Positions 17,118 through 25,455 are shown, counted from the first letter of the stretch. The stretch: DNA of 64,000 bases from UBA2112 sp964596695 (GCA_964596695.1 CAZQVE010000001.1:310001-374000); one strand, 5' to 3'. Translations and numbers: made by a program. Notes: generated by a model not told the origin, from the sequence alone.

Positions 17118-18353
17118 TTAATGATACTGACGCAGGGCTTCGATAGGGTCTTTGCGGGCGGCGCGGATGGCTGGGTAGAGGCCGAAAATAACGCCGATAA
17201 CGACCGATACGCCCAACGCGTAGCCGACGATCAGCCAGGTAAACGCGGGGTTAAATGTCAGGAACGTGCGGGCGATCGCAAACGCGACGAGGTAGCCGCC
17301 GATATACCCGAATACGCCTCCGGCAAAACTCATGGCGAGGGATTCGATCAGGAACTGCCAGATGATATGCGCATTGCTGGCACCGAGTGCCTTGCGTATG
17401 CCGATTTCACGAGTGCGTTCGGCTACGCTGACTAACATGATGTTCATAATGCCGATGCCGCCAACTAGTAGCGATATGGCGGCCACGACCGTGAGGGTGG
17501 CCGCGACGGCTGAAAACAGTCTGTTCGCTGGTTGAGCAAGTTTGTCACCACTCAGAATGACGTAGTCTTTTTCGCCATCGTGGTTACGCGAGAGTAGCTT
17601 GTTTGCCTGAGCGGTGACAATAGGCAGCTTGTCTTTGGCTGTGGCGCGGATATTGATTTGCTGTATGGCGGCGACGTTTTGGTTGAACGCCTTGCCGCTG
17701 TCGAGGCTAATGATAGCAGCATGGTCGAAGTCGACGTTGTTATAGTTAACGGGTTTGTCGAGTCGCTTCAATATACCGATAACCGTAAAGTCTGTCCCGT
17801 GTGTACGGAAGGTGTGGCCGATAGACTCTTCGGTACCGAAAAGGTCAACTGCCAGCTGCGCGCCGATGACGGCCGTGTCGCGGTTGGTGACGCTGTCGAT
17901 GAATTGGCCGCTGTCGAGGGGCAGGTGAGTTACTTCGGCGAGTGCGGGGGTTGTCGCTACGATTGACGCGTCGCGCGGCGTGTTGCCATCGGCCGTGACA
18001 GAGCCGCCGATCAACATGAGCGGCGCGGCTGCTTGGACGTGTTTTATCTTGGCGATGTCTTTTGCGTCGCGCTCCGTCAGACCACTGGTCGCTTGGCTAC
18101 CAGCGAACGTAGCCGCCAGGTCGCTGACCGCCAAGTCGCGGTCTGGAGAGCCTGGTCGAACCACGGCAATCGCGCCGCCTGTCTCGGTGATCTGGTTCGT
18201 GATAATCCTCGTCGCGCCGGTGCTGAGCGACAAGATGACCACGATACTGGCAATGCCGATCGTGACACCCAGGACTGTCAGTGTCGTTCGCAGACGGTTA
18301 CTTCGCAGGGATTCGAATGCGTTGGCTATGTGGTTGGCAAGGAGCAGGCGCAT
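17118..18353 (-). CDS. MacB-type ABC transporter permease
   Basis: The 411-residue protein has the MacB/FtsX permease layout: LRSNRLRTTLTVLGVTIGIASIVVILSL as the first membrane region, a large periplasm-like MacB_PCD domain, and three C-terminal spans with the FtsX motif (SVAERTREIGIRKALGA) and the ending RAARKDPIEALR. With its ATPase partner it would drive mechanotransmission or export of peptides or lipids rather than classic transport. The start codon overlaps the ATPase stop by one base (TAATG), so translation is coupled. No adaptor (MacA) gene is adjacent. Confidence 0.9.
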   Translation of the reverse strand: MRLLLANHIANAFESLRSNRLRTTLTVLGVTIGIASIVVILSLSTGATRIITNQITETGGAIAVVRPGSPDRDLAVSDLAATFAGSQATSGLTERDAKDIAKIKHVQAAAPLMLIGGSVTADGNTPRDASIVATTPALAEVTHLPLDSGQFIDSVTNRDTAVIGAQLAVDLFGTEESIGHTFRTHGTDFTVIGILKRLDKPVNYNNVDFDHAAIISLDSGKAFNQNVAAIQQINIRATAKDKLPIVTAQANKLLSRNHDGEKDYVILSGDKLAQPANRLFSAVAATLTVVAAISLLVGGIGIMNIMLVSVAERTREIGIRKALGASNAHIIWQFLIESLAMSFAGGVFGYIGGYLVAFAIARTFLTFNPAFTWLIVGYALGVSVVIGVIFGLYPAIRAARKDPIEALRQYH

Positions 18354-19153
18354 TATGAAGCCTTTCCTTTTTTCGGCTTGTCTGTCTTTTTGGTCGGCTT
18401 TTTGCGGGCTTTGCTAAGAGGGCGCTTGGGCGCTGACTGCGGCTTTTTGGCACGCGGCGTTTTCGTGTCGCTGGCAATCTGACCGTCGACCATCTGTATC
18501 ACACGACTGGCATAGCTGGTCAGGTCGGGGTTGTGTGTCACCATGATGATGGTATTGCCGCGCCGGTGAATATCGGCCAATTCTTCCATGATGACATGTG
18601 AGCTGCGGCTGTCGAGGTTGCCGGTTGGTTCGTCGGCCAGGACGATCGACGGATTGTTTACCAGTGCGCGGGCAATCGCGACGCGCTGGGTCTGGCCGCC
18701 GGACAGCTGCCAAGGCATGTAATATTCACGTTCGGACAAGTGAAACGTCGCCAGTATCTTGCTGGCCGCTTGCTGGCGTTTGGTTCTTGTCTTTCCCTGG
18801 TAGGTGAGAGGGAGTGCGACGTTTTCGATAACCGTCAGTCGCGGGACAAGGTTGAAGCTCTGAAATACGAACCCGATTTGGCTGGAGCGGATACGCGCCC
18901 ATCGTCCAGAGCTCATCGTCTCGACATTGCGGCCGTCTAGGCGGTATTCTCCGTCGTCGGAGTGGTCAAGCAGCCCGAGGATATTGAGCAGCGTGGTTTT
19001 GCCGCAGCCGCTCGGACCCATGATGGCGATAAATTCACCCTTTTCGACAGTCAGGTTCAGTCCGTCGAGTACCGTATGCTCGGCTTCGCCACTACCATAC
19101 CTCTTGGTGAGGTTTTCAAGCACAATAACCGGTGGCGGAGTAGCGTCGGACAT
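18353..19153 (-). CDS. MacB/LolD-type ABC transporter ATP-binding protein
   Basis: The 266-residue protein has Walker A IMGPSGCGKTTLL, the Q-loop, signature LSGGQTQRVAIARAL, Walker B IVLADEPTGNLD and switch His MVTHNP, as in the LolD/MacB group. A Lys/Pro-rich tail of about 40 residues is added at the C-terminus and has no counterpart in typical members. The protein powers the permease encoded immediately downstream. TATAAT lies seven bases before the ATG on the minus strand, so the mRNA is probably leaderless. The two genes form one operon. Confidence 0.92.
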   Translation of the reverse strand: MSDATPPPVIVLENLTKRYGSGEAEHTVLDGLNLTVEKGEFIAIMGPSGCGKTTLLNILGLLDHSDDGEYRLDGRNVETMSSGRWARIRSSQIGFVFQSFNLVPRLTVIENVALPLTYQGKTRTKRQQAASKILATFHLSEREYYMPWQLSGGQTQRVAIARALVNNPSIVLADEPTGNLDSRSSHVIMEELADIHRRGNTIIMVTHNPDLTSYASRVIQMVDGQIASDTKTPRAKKPQSAPKRPLSKARKKPTKKTDKPKKGKAS

Positions 19154-19265
19154 TACCTATATTATAGGAGCCAACGGATGTATCGGGCAACCGTAAGTAA
19201 AGTGTGTTTTGCACAACTCTTTGCTACTGCACGGCGCTCGTGTGAGCTGTAAGAGCCGACTCCTG

Positions 19266-19271
19266 TATAAT
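19266..19271 (+). promoter_or_regulatory. -10 element of the tRNA-Ser gene
   Basis: TATAAT at 19266-19271 lies 35 bases before the mature tRNA. No clear -35 hexamer is visible. Confidence 0.5.
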
Positions 19272-19306
19272 ATAGGGACACGGCGATTCCGAGTGAACGC
19301 CACCGA

Positions 19307-19394
19307 GGAGAGGTGCAAGAGTGGTTGAATTGGCACGCCTGGAACGCGTGTGTGCCGCAAGGTACCCAGGGTTCGAATCCCTGTCTCTCCGCCA
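19307..19394 (+). tRNA. tRNA-Ser (GGA)
   Basis: The sequence folds as a class II tRNA. The acceptor stem starts GGAGAGG and ends in TCTCTCC plus discriminator G and an encoded CCA. The anticodon loop CTGGAAC gives anticodon GGA, which reads the serine codons UCC and UCU. A long variable arm (TGTGCCGCAAGGTACC region) and T-arm GGTTCGAATCC are present. The ORFs overlapping it on both strands are artefacts. A strong terminator follows directly. Confidence 0.95.
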
Positions 19395-19431
19395 TGAAAA
19401 AATGCGTCCTTTTGGACGCATTTTTTCATGG
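19392..19431 (+). terminator. Terminator after tRNA-Ser
   Basis: An 18-bp perfect stem (19392-19409 with 19414-19431) closes TTTT. The A/T run within the stem gives a T-tract in both directions. It begins inside the CCA end of the tRNA. Confidence 0.85.
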
Positions 19432-19529
19432 ACGCGAGAACAGGCGAGAACCCTGGCTTTTGCGAAGCTTGGCGTGGTGCGGCGGATTCGCTGTCCAGCG
19501 AAGGAGCGATACCCCGCCCTTCACAAACC

Positions 19530-19880
19530 CTATAATGGCACAAACTCTCGTACGACCATCGGTACGAGTATGAAGATAGCAAACGCGCCAAGAACCGTCG
19601 TGACAAGTCGCGACCCAAGTGAATCTTCGTGCTGCTCTAACCGATAGAACACGAACACGGCAAGAAGGACTTTCAATACGAATATGATGATCTCTTGGTG
19701 TGTTAGCAACTGAGCAACTGACGGATGTCCATTTATAAGGATATACCTCGTAGTTAAGGTAATAATATATGGGATAACGATGGAAATACATGCGGCTATC
19801 ACAGGGTGTATCCTAACGAAGTCGGTAAGACGTATTACCCCTACGAAAATCACGAGAGGGAGAAGCAATTGTAAATCCAT
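19530..19880 (-). CDS. Small multi-span membrane protein, 116 aa
   Basis: The protein is almost wholly hydrophobic, with about four predicted membrane segments (LLLPLVIFVGVIRL, VIAACISIVIPYIITL, IIIFVLKVLLAVFVFYRL, TTVLGAFAIFILVPMVV). TATACT sits six bases before the ATG, predicting a leaderless mRNA. It lies close to, but in the opposite direction from, the KwaB-like gene at 20401. KwaA of Kiwa is also a four-span protein, but this one is shorter and divergent, so no link is claimed. Family unknown. Confidence 0.55.
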   Translation of the reverse strand: MDLQLLLPLVIFVGVIRLTDFVRIHPVIAACISIVIPYIITLTTRYILINGHPSVAQLLTHQEIIIFVLKVLLAVFVFYRLEQHEDSLGSRLVTTVLGAFAIFILVPMVVREFVPL

Positions 19881-19977
19881 ACGGTCAGTATAGCATTACG
19901 GTAGTGCTTAAATTTTTGTCTCAAAAAACTACCAACAGATACAATAACGAAGGATTTTTATTTGCTATAATCAACCC

Positions 19978-20295
19978 ATGGCTAAGCATAAGAAAAACAA
20001 TCATTCGATACTTCGCCGTCCTATGTTGCCGGTGTTGGCACTCGTAATCGGGGCGGCAGCACTAACGGTGGCTGCCATACTTTCGGTTACTGTCGTGCAT
20101 GAGCGGGACCGGCTTAACAAGTTATATAGCCAGGAATCGCAACACTCCCTGGAGAACCTTTACTGGACTCACCGCACGATGTTTTGTTACGAAAATAACA
20201 TTCGACCGTGTGCAGCAGACGAGATTACAGAGTGGAACAAAGCTCATCCCGACGACACATTCTCGGTAGTGGTACCAACCTTGCCTCAGCAATAA
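19978..20295 (+). CDS. Small single-span protein, 105 aa
   Basis: The protein has a basic cytoplasmic start (KHKKNNHSILRR), one span (MLPVLALVIGAAALTVAAILSVTVV) and an outer part of about 60 residues with FCYENNIRPC, whose two cysteines could pair. TATAAT lies six bases before the ATG, with TG one base upstream of it, an extended -10 promoter giving a leaderless mRNA. It lies about 100 bases before the KwaB-like gene in the same direction. No family is recognised. Confidence 0.55.
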   Translation: MAKHKKNNHSILRRPMLPVLALVIGAAALTVAAILSVTVVHERDRLNKLYSQESQHSLENLYWTHRTMFCYENNIRPCAADEITEWNKAHPDDTFSVVVPTLPQQ

Positions 20296-20400
20296 TTTTT
20301 ACACCAACCAATACCTGTATTTTCCGGTAAACTGGTTTGTAGTTATTACAGAAATAAACACGCTTGGGCATCGCGTGCCTAACAGAAAGGCTGATTTTTC

Positions 20401-21423
20401 ATGGATGAACAACAAGACATTCTAGCGCCTGAACAGGCCGAGAAAGATAACTATGTAGAAACAGATGTGTTTGCGTGGGCGAACAACATGCTGCAGTACA
20501 AAGAAGAGTTGAAGATTGATCTGTTCCTCATAAACAAAAACTATATTCCCTATCGAACCAAGCTGGCGGATACCTTGCGCCAGCAATTAGAGCCGCTGTT
20601 TATCGATGGTTTGCTGGAACATTTGTTCGAAGGCGCCGAGAAGGGGTTAACGGTACGTGGGTTTGAAGAGGCGGAGGCAGAGACTGGCGTATTGCAGCGT
20701 ACGCAGGTGTTCAAGGTTCCTCACGCTCGTGAAACCTTGCGCTGGATCAATACCCAGGAGCACGAGATCGAGACGTTTAATGATGACGAACACGATTTTG
20801 CTCGGATGAAGGGTATATTAGCTCGAGTGAGCCACCCAGATATGAAGCACAAGGTGTATATCGTCAAAGTTCTCCCACGCTCGAATGTCATGCAGGGCAG
20901 GGCGGGCTGGATGATGAGGGGTGGCAAGTTTATCCCGTTTGACGCCGATGCCGCCGTGCGTATACCTACCGACAACCAGTTGCTTATCATCGACCAGGAC
21001 ATGTACGTGTTTAGCCAGGCACGGCTTAAACAGATGTTTGCTTACGATGCCAAAGAGGCCATCATCGCCGAGAAAAAGGTCAAGGAAATCAACGCCAATT
21101 TCCGTCTGAGTTTTCCAGAAGGCCAGAGTATGCAGACACTTATCGAGGGTAAGGGCAGTCTCATCAAAAAGCTGCAAAAAATCAATACCAGCGCCGTCAA
21201 GCAGGAGCAATTGCTGGAACACGCCAACGAGATAGGGATTGATCTGATGGAAGACGATGCCGGTGCGATTATTATCGTAGACGACAAGGATATGAAGAAG
21301 TTCGTCAACTTACTGAACGACGACTACATGGAGTCGCCGCTGACGGGTGAGCGCTACGAAATCATCAAAAAGCGTCCGTTGAAACTGGACGACAACGAAG
21401 CAGAGCCGGTTGTCGGCGCTTAA
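20401..21423 (+). CDS. KwaB-like protein (DUF4868)
   Basis: The 340-residue soluble protein fits the DUF4868 pattern of KwaB. A beta-rich N-terminal half is followed by RIPTDNQLLIIDQDMYVFSQ and a lysine-rich helical stretch (EAIIAEKKVKEIN), then SLIKKLQKI. The conserved end reads LLNDDYMESPLTGERYEIIKK. KwaB is the effector-side component of the Kiwa anti-phage system, where it works with the membrane protein KwaA. No clear KwaA neighbour is present, so this may be an orphan relative or part of a different pair. The call is from pattern memory and needs a profile search. It meets the next minus-strand gene tail to tail with a four-base overlap. Confidence 0.65.
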   Translation: MDEQQDILAPEQAEKDNYVETDVFAWANNMLQYKEELKIDLFLINKNYIPYRTKLADTLRQQLEPLFIDGLLEHLFEGAEKGLTVRGFEEAEAETGVLQRTQVFKVPHARETLRWINTQEHEIETFNDDEHDFARMKGILARVSHPDMKHKVYIVKVLPRSNVMQGRAGWMMRGGKFIPFDADAAVRIPTDNQLLIIDQDMYVFSQARLKQMFAYDAKEAIIAEKKVKEINANFRLSFPEGQSMQTLIEGKGSLIKKLQKINTSAVKQEQLLEHANEIGIDLMEDDAGAIIIVDDKDMKKFVNLLNDDYMESPLTGERYEIIKKRPLKLDDNEAEPVVGA

Positions 21424-22206
21424 GTAAGTTTCGACAATATATAGTCGGTCGGTTCGGTGCGTGCTTGATCACGTTTGAGGTACCGTTCGATTTCTATCTG
21501 GCCGTTTAGTTCGGTCGTGGCGATATCGAGCATTTCCTGGTGTGTACTTTGCGCTCTTGTGTTATCAACGAACGACACGATTCGTTTGTCAGAGTGGTTC
21601 TTTAGGAACTGGCTGGCGACGCGACCGAGCGTAGATATACACTGTTGGTATTTTTGTTCGTCAAACGGCAGGAATTTTCGTTCGCCGAACTCCTTGATCC
21701 AGTCGGTCTTTGTCATGCCGGTGCGCAAATAATATCATCTCGGAACAGGCCAGGATTGCCATACTGCAAAAAACCAGACCAACGGTCTTGCGGCACGATA
21801 CCGAGCGGTTCGCTGACCGTCACGAAGTAGGCGGGCGGTATTCGCCAGCGTTAGACAGTTCGATTATACGGTGGTATGCGCGGTAAAGAGAGCTTCGCCT
21901 GCTGTGCTGCTTGTCCCACGGCTTGGTTTTGGCACAGGGCACCAGGACAATCGTTTCGTAATCATCAGGAACCTCAAACTCGGCGGCTTCGTGGTGCCAC
22001 TCCAGGACTTCGGGTCGGTCGAGCAGGCATTGTGTTTCACCTGGCGTGTAGGCGGTCATGGTCGGATCATCTAGCAGGGGGTTGGCTGCTAGACTCCTGG
22101 CGACGAGTCGGGCGCGCAATAGATTCCACTCATCGGCGGAGACGAATTCGGACGCACGAAAAGGCGTACCAAGCTGGTCGCGCTCTATCCTAGACAAAGA
22201 ACTCAT
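21420..22206 (-). pseudogene. Frameshifted gene with VPCAKTKPW motif
   Basis: Three reading-frame pieces join into one plausible protein of about 260 residues. The first piece (from ATG 22206) reads to YETIVLVPCAKTKPW and LYRAYHRI and hits a stop at 21820. One base earlier in frame (near 21830-21838) it continues as AYFVTVSEPLGIVPQDRW and GNPGLFRD, ending at 21713. The last piece (ATG 21716, overlapping as ATGA) reads MTKTDWIKEFGERKFLPFDE to 21420. Both shifts are -1, as if single bases had been lost. The PCAKTKP and EPLGIVPQ pattern resembles DUF5591-type domains, but this is weak. GAGGGG precedes the first ATG. Either it decayed recently or the assembly has two indels. Confidence 0.6.
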
Positions 22207-22328
22207 CTCAAAATACCCCTCATATCACAAACGCCGCCTGACGTGTCAGTTGACTAAATCCCTCCGATATTCTTGTGCCCATAATAGCACGTCCGTCAAT
22301 AAATCTACCCTCTTCGAACAAAACTCGT

Positions 22329-22377
22329 ACACCATATATAGCGTTGTGTTTCTTATTTACAACACTATAAGGTGTTA
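22329..22377. promoter_or_regulatory. Upstream NrdR-like box pair
   Basis: ACACCATATATAGCGT (22329-22344) matches 14 of 16 bases of ACACTATATATAGTGT. A second, half-conserved site (ACACTATA at 22362-22369) is centred 33 bp away. This spacing of three helical turns is typical of NrdR pairs. Confidence 0.55.
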
Positions 22378-22412
22378 TTGTGCTTGTGGTGAAAAAAACA
22401 CAGGCGAAATGC

Positions 22413-22466
22413 TTGAAAACCATATATGTAGGGTCTATAGTGCTATGTAGACACTACATATGTAGT
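22413..22466 (+). promoter_or_regulatory. nrd promoter with two NrdR-like boxes
   Basis: TTGAAA (22413-22418) and TATAGT (22436-22441) are 17 bp apart. The spacer holds ACCATATATGTAGGGT (22419-22434) and ACACTACATATGTAGT follows at 22451-22466; each matches 12 of 16 consensus bases. Their centres are 32 bp apart, and binding there would block RNA polymerase. Confidence 0.75.
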
Positions 22467-22634
22467 AGTTCAACAAAAATACACATTTTGCAAGACGGAG
22501 GATAACCGCCGCCAGATCTATTTAGATAGGGCTTCTTCTTGCGTCCCGGGAAAAGCGCACGAGAGACGCGCTGGAGAGCGGGGAGAAGTGTACAGGTTCA
22601 CATATATAAATATTTAAAACACCTAAGGGGGAAT
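22467..22634 (+). other. Long nrdA 5' leader with pairing potential
   Basis: About 165 bases separate the downstream NrdR box from the start codon. The leader contains ATCTA/TAGAT and AGCGC/GCGCT stems and an outer CTTCT/AGAAG pair. It contains no gene. It could be a regulatory leader, but no known riboswitch class was recognised. Confidence 0.4.
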
Positions 22635-25202
22635 ATGAGCATCCATGTGGTAAAACGCGACGGCACCCGCGAACCATTCGACGCCAACAAAATCAATCTC
22701 GCTCTGGTCGAAGCCAGTGAGGGGCTTCCGGACCAAATTAGCAAGGTTGTTCAGGTAGCAACAGAGCTGCAACTGACATTATTTGACGGCATTACGACCG
22801 AGCAATTGGACGAAGCGCTGATTCATACGGCGTTGCAGAACGTCAAGGACGATCCTGACTTCGACAAGATCGCGGCTAACCTGCTACTAAAGAATATTTA
22901 CAAGAAGGTACTTGGCAAATACGACAATGCCGACGAGCTGAAGAAGCTGCATGCAAAGAAATTTCCTGAGTATCTGAAGAACGGCATCGCTGATGGCTTA
23001 CTTGATAAGCGTATGACCAGCAAGACGTTCGACCTGAAAAAGCTAGCCGCTGCGCTCGATCCTACTCGTGATGGTCTTATGCGCTACCTGGGCGTTATTA
23101 CGAGCCGTAACCGCTACAGCCTGCGTAAGAACAGCGGTGACTCCATGGAAGTGCCGCAGTTTACCGCTATGCGTATCGCGATGGGCTTGAGTTTGCTCGA
23201 AAAAGACCCGACCGCGACCGCGCTGGAGTTTTATGAGTACATCAGCAAGCTGGATGCCAACCCTGCTGGTTCTACTCGTATTAACGCCGGTGGTTCGTTC
23301 CCGCAGCTTTCCAACTGCTTCTTGTTTGACATAGAGGACGACATGGAGGCGATTGCCCGCGGTATCCGCGACACGATGTGGATTGCCAAGGGTACGGGCG
23401 GTATCGGTATCGGTATCACGAAGCTCCGCGCGGCAGGTTCGCCGGTCAAAACGACCAACTCTGAATCGACCGGCCCGATTCCATTTATCAAGATGATCGA
23501 CACAGCGCTTTTCGCTGTTAGCCGCAAGGGTAAAAAGCAAGGTGCAGCTGCCGTATTCATGGAAAACTGGCACCTGAACTTTCCGCAGTTTTTGGATTTG
23601 AAACAAAACAGCGGCGACCCGTATCTTCGTACCCGTATCGCGAACACTGCCGTAATCTTGAGCGACGAATTCATGCGTCGTGTTCAAAAAGACCAAGATT
23701 GGTATTTGTTTGACCCGGCTGAAACACCTGATTTGGTCGAGCTTTATGGTGACGAGTTCGCCAAGCGCTATAACGAATACGTCAAACTGGCGAAGGCCGG
23801 CAAAATGCGAGACTTCGCCAAGGTAAGCGCTCGCGAGCAATACCGACATCTCCTGACGATTCTGCAGGCGACGAGCCACCCATGGCTCACCTGGAAGGAC
23901 ACGATGAATGTCCGCGCGCTGAACAACAATACCGGTACGATTCACCATAGCAACCTTTGTACGGAAATCACGCTGCCACAAGACAAGGACAACACCGCTG
24001 TCTGTAATCTCTCGAGTATCAACCTGTCGGTTCACCTGCGTGAGGACAAGACATGGGATTGGGAGCGTTTGGAAAAGGCCGTTCGCGTCTCGATCCGCCA
24101 GCTAGACAACCTCTGCGACCTGACAAACACGCCGATCCCACAGGCGATGAACAGCAACCAGCAAAACCGCGCTGTCGGTCTGGGTATTATGGGCTTTTCG
24201 GACGTACTGGAGAAGCTTGGCTACAGCTATGAATCGGAGGAGGCATACGACCTGATCGATCAGCTGACCGAATTCATCAGCTACCATGCTATCGATGCGA
24301 GTGCCGACCTCGCCAAGGAACGTGGCAGCTATGCAACGTACAAGGGCAGCGGTTGGAGCAAGGGTATGCTGCCAATCGATACGCTCGACCAGCTAGAGTT
24401 GGATCGCGGTGTCAAACTGGACATCACGCGCAAGAAGCGTCTGGACTGGGAAAAGCTCCGCGCCAAGGTGAAAAAAGGTATGCGCAACGCTACGCTGATG
24501 GCTATCGCGCCAACCGCCAACAACGCGCACGTCTCCGGCACGACACCCGGTATCGACCCGCAGTTCGCACAGATCTTTAGCCGCTTCACGTTGAACGGCA
24601 AGTTCCTGGAAGTGAACACAAATCTTGTTCATGACCTGAAAGAACTCGGTATCTGGGAGCAGGTCAAAGAGGACGTCTTGCGACTACAGGGTGACGTCCA
24701 GCAGATAGACGCCGTCCCGCAGCACATCAAGGATGTTTACAAGACCAGCTTCCAGCTCAGTCCGTACGCCTTTATCGAAGTTGCCGCTCGGGCGCAAAAG
24801 TGGGTCGACCAAGCAATCAGCCGTAACATGTACCTGGAAACGCGCGATATCAGCGAGTACGAAAAGATATATGCCGCTGCTTGGAAGAAGGGTCTCAAGA
24901 CAACGTATTATCTACACGTCAAACCACGTCACAGTGCCGAACAGAGTACCGTAAAAGTCAACAAAGCTGAAACGCTTAGCAGTGACGGACCACGCAAGAC
25001 AGGGTTCGGCTTTGCAAGAAGCCAGTCCGGGGTCTCTTCAACCAGCCCAGAATCACACGCTTCCGGCCAGAATTCGCCTTCAGCTCGTCAACATAGCAAC
25101 GGCTATGCTTCCTCGCCGAAAACGAATTCTGACTCGCAATCGAGCAATTCTGTCCAAGGTGAAAGACCTCGGACGGGCTTCAAGCAAGCGGTGGGATCAT
25201 AG
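22635..25202 (+). CDS. nrdA: Ribonucleotide reductase large subunit, lacking C-terminal cysteines
   Basis: The 855-residue protein has an N-terminal ATP-cone (KRDGTREPFDANKINLALVEA) and the RNR barrel. The active-site cysteines are Cys228 (SNC), Cys442 in NLCTEI and Cys457 in AVCNLSS, matching E. coli C225, C439 and C462. It converts ribonucleotides to deoxyribonucleotides with the NrdB radical subunit. After the conserved KPRHSAEQSTVKVNKAE the chain continues with a Ser/Asn-rich stretch encoded by a palindromic element (residues about 796-847) and ends with no cysteine. The usual CxxC redox tail is missing from it; a separate ORF at 25282 supplies one. The ATG at 22635 has AAGGGGG just upstream. 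Confidence 0.93.
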   Translation: MSIHVVKRDGTREPFDANKINLALVEASEGLPDQISKVVQVATELQLTLFDGITTEQLDEALIHTALQNVKDDPDFDKIAANLLLKNIYKKVLGKYDNADELKKLHAKKFPEYLKNGIADGLLDKRMTSKTFDLKKLAAALDPTRDGLMRYLGVITSRNRYSLRKNSGDSMEVPQFTAMRIAMGLSLLEKDPTATALEFYEYISKLDANPAGSTRINAGGSFPQLSNCFLFDIEDDMEAIARGIRDTMWIAKGTGGIGIGITKLRAAGSPVKTTNSESTGPIPFIKMIDTALFAVSRKGKKQGAAAVFMENWHLNFPQFLDLKQNSGDPYLRTRIANTAVILSDEFMRRVQKDQDWYLFDPAETPDLVELYGDEFAKRYNEYVKLAKAGKMRDFAKVSAREQYRHLLTILQATSHPWLTWKDTMNVRALNNNTGTIHHSNLCTEITLPQDKDNTAVCNLSSINLSVHLREDKTWDWERLEKAVRVSIRQLDNLCDLTNTPIPQAMNSNQQNRAVGLGIMGFSDVLEKLGYSYESEEAYDLIDQLTEFISYHAIDASADLAKERGSYATYKGSGWSKGMLPIDTLDQLELDRGVKLDITRKKRLDWEKLRAKVKKGMRNATLMAIAPTANNAHVSGTTPGIDPQFAQIFSRFTLNGKFLEVNTNLVHDLKELGIWEQVKEDVLRLQGDVQQIDAVPQHIKDVYKTSFQLSPYAFIEVAARAQKWVDQAISRNMYLETRDISEYEKIYAAAWKKGLKTTYYLHVKPRHSAEQSTVKVNKAETLSSDGPRKTGFGFARSQSGVSSTSPESHASGQNSPSARQHSNGYASSPKTNSDSQSSNSVQGERPRTGFKQAVGS
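25022..25177. repeat. Palindromic element inside nrdA (copy 1)
   Basis: About 156 bp form an imperfect palindrome centred at 25099.5: CATAGC at 25092-25097 and GCTATG at 25102-25107 at the middle, AGAATTCG/CGAATTCT arms, and CCGGGGTCT/AGACCTCGG at the ends. It is in frame and encodes about 52 hydrophilic residues. The same element occurs in mutM at 51469-51632. Confidence 0.85.
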
Positions 25203-25281
25203 CCTATGAAGCAGTGAAGAACCTAAAGAATCAACAACAAATTTAACAGAAAAGAAAAGAGTATAAGGGGAGAATAATACT

Positions 25282-25455
25282 ATGAAAGCATCACAAATCA
25301 TCGACGACAATATGACGTTACAGGAAAAACTGGACGCTATTGACGCTGCTATGAAAGCCGCTCAAGAGCAGGCTCAGGATGAGGCGAAACTCAATGGTAC
25401 GGTTGCCGCACCGCTTGATCCAGCAGACCTGACGATGTGTGAAGGCTGCCAATAG
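25282..25455 (+). CDS. Small protein ending in CEGCQ, probable detached RNR redox tail
   Basis: The 57-residue ORF begins with a helical stretch (MTLQEKLDAIDAAMKAAQEQ) and ends DPADLTMCEGCQ. Class I RNR large subunits normally end in a short flexible tail with such a C-x2-C pair, which reduces the active-site disulfide. NrdA just upstream has no cysteine there, so this protein may supply the function in trans. It lies between nrdA (79 bases before) and nrdB (64 bases after), in a different frame from nrdA, and has AAGGGGAG about ten bases before its ATG. Function is inferred from position and motif only. Confidence 0.65.
   Translation: MKASQIIDDNMTLQEKLDAIDAAMKAAQEQAQDEAKLNGTVAAPLDPADLTMCEGCQ

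Noticed and set aside
17049..17435. Plus-strand ORF at the palindrome 17005-17022
   Set aside because: It runs antisense into the permease gene and has no ribosome-binding site.
19162..19647. ORFs on both strands over the tRNA-Ser gene
   Set aside because: They read through the tRNA and its terminator; the RDSNPG-type peptide is a well-known artefact of tRNA sequence.
19530..19880. KwaA partner of the KwaB-like gene
   Set aside because: It is too short, on the opposite strand, and shows no recognisable KwaA sequence.
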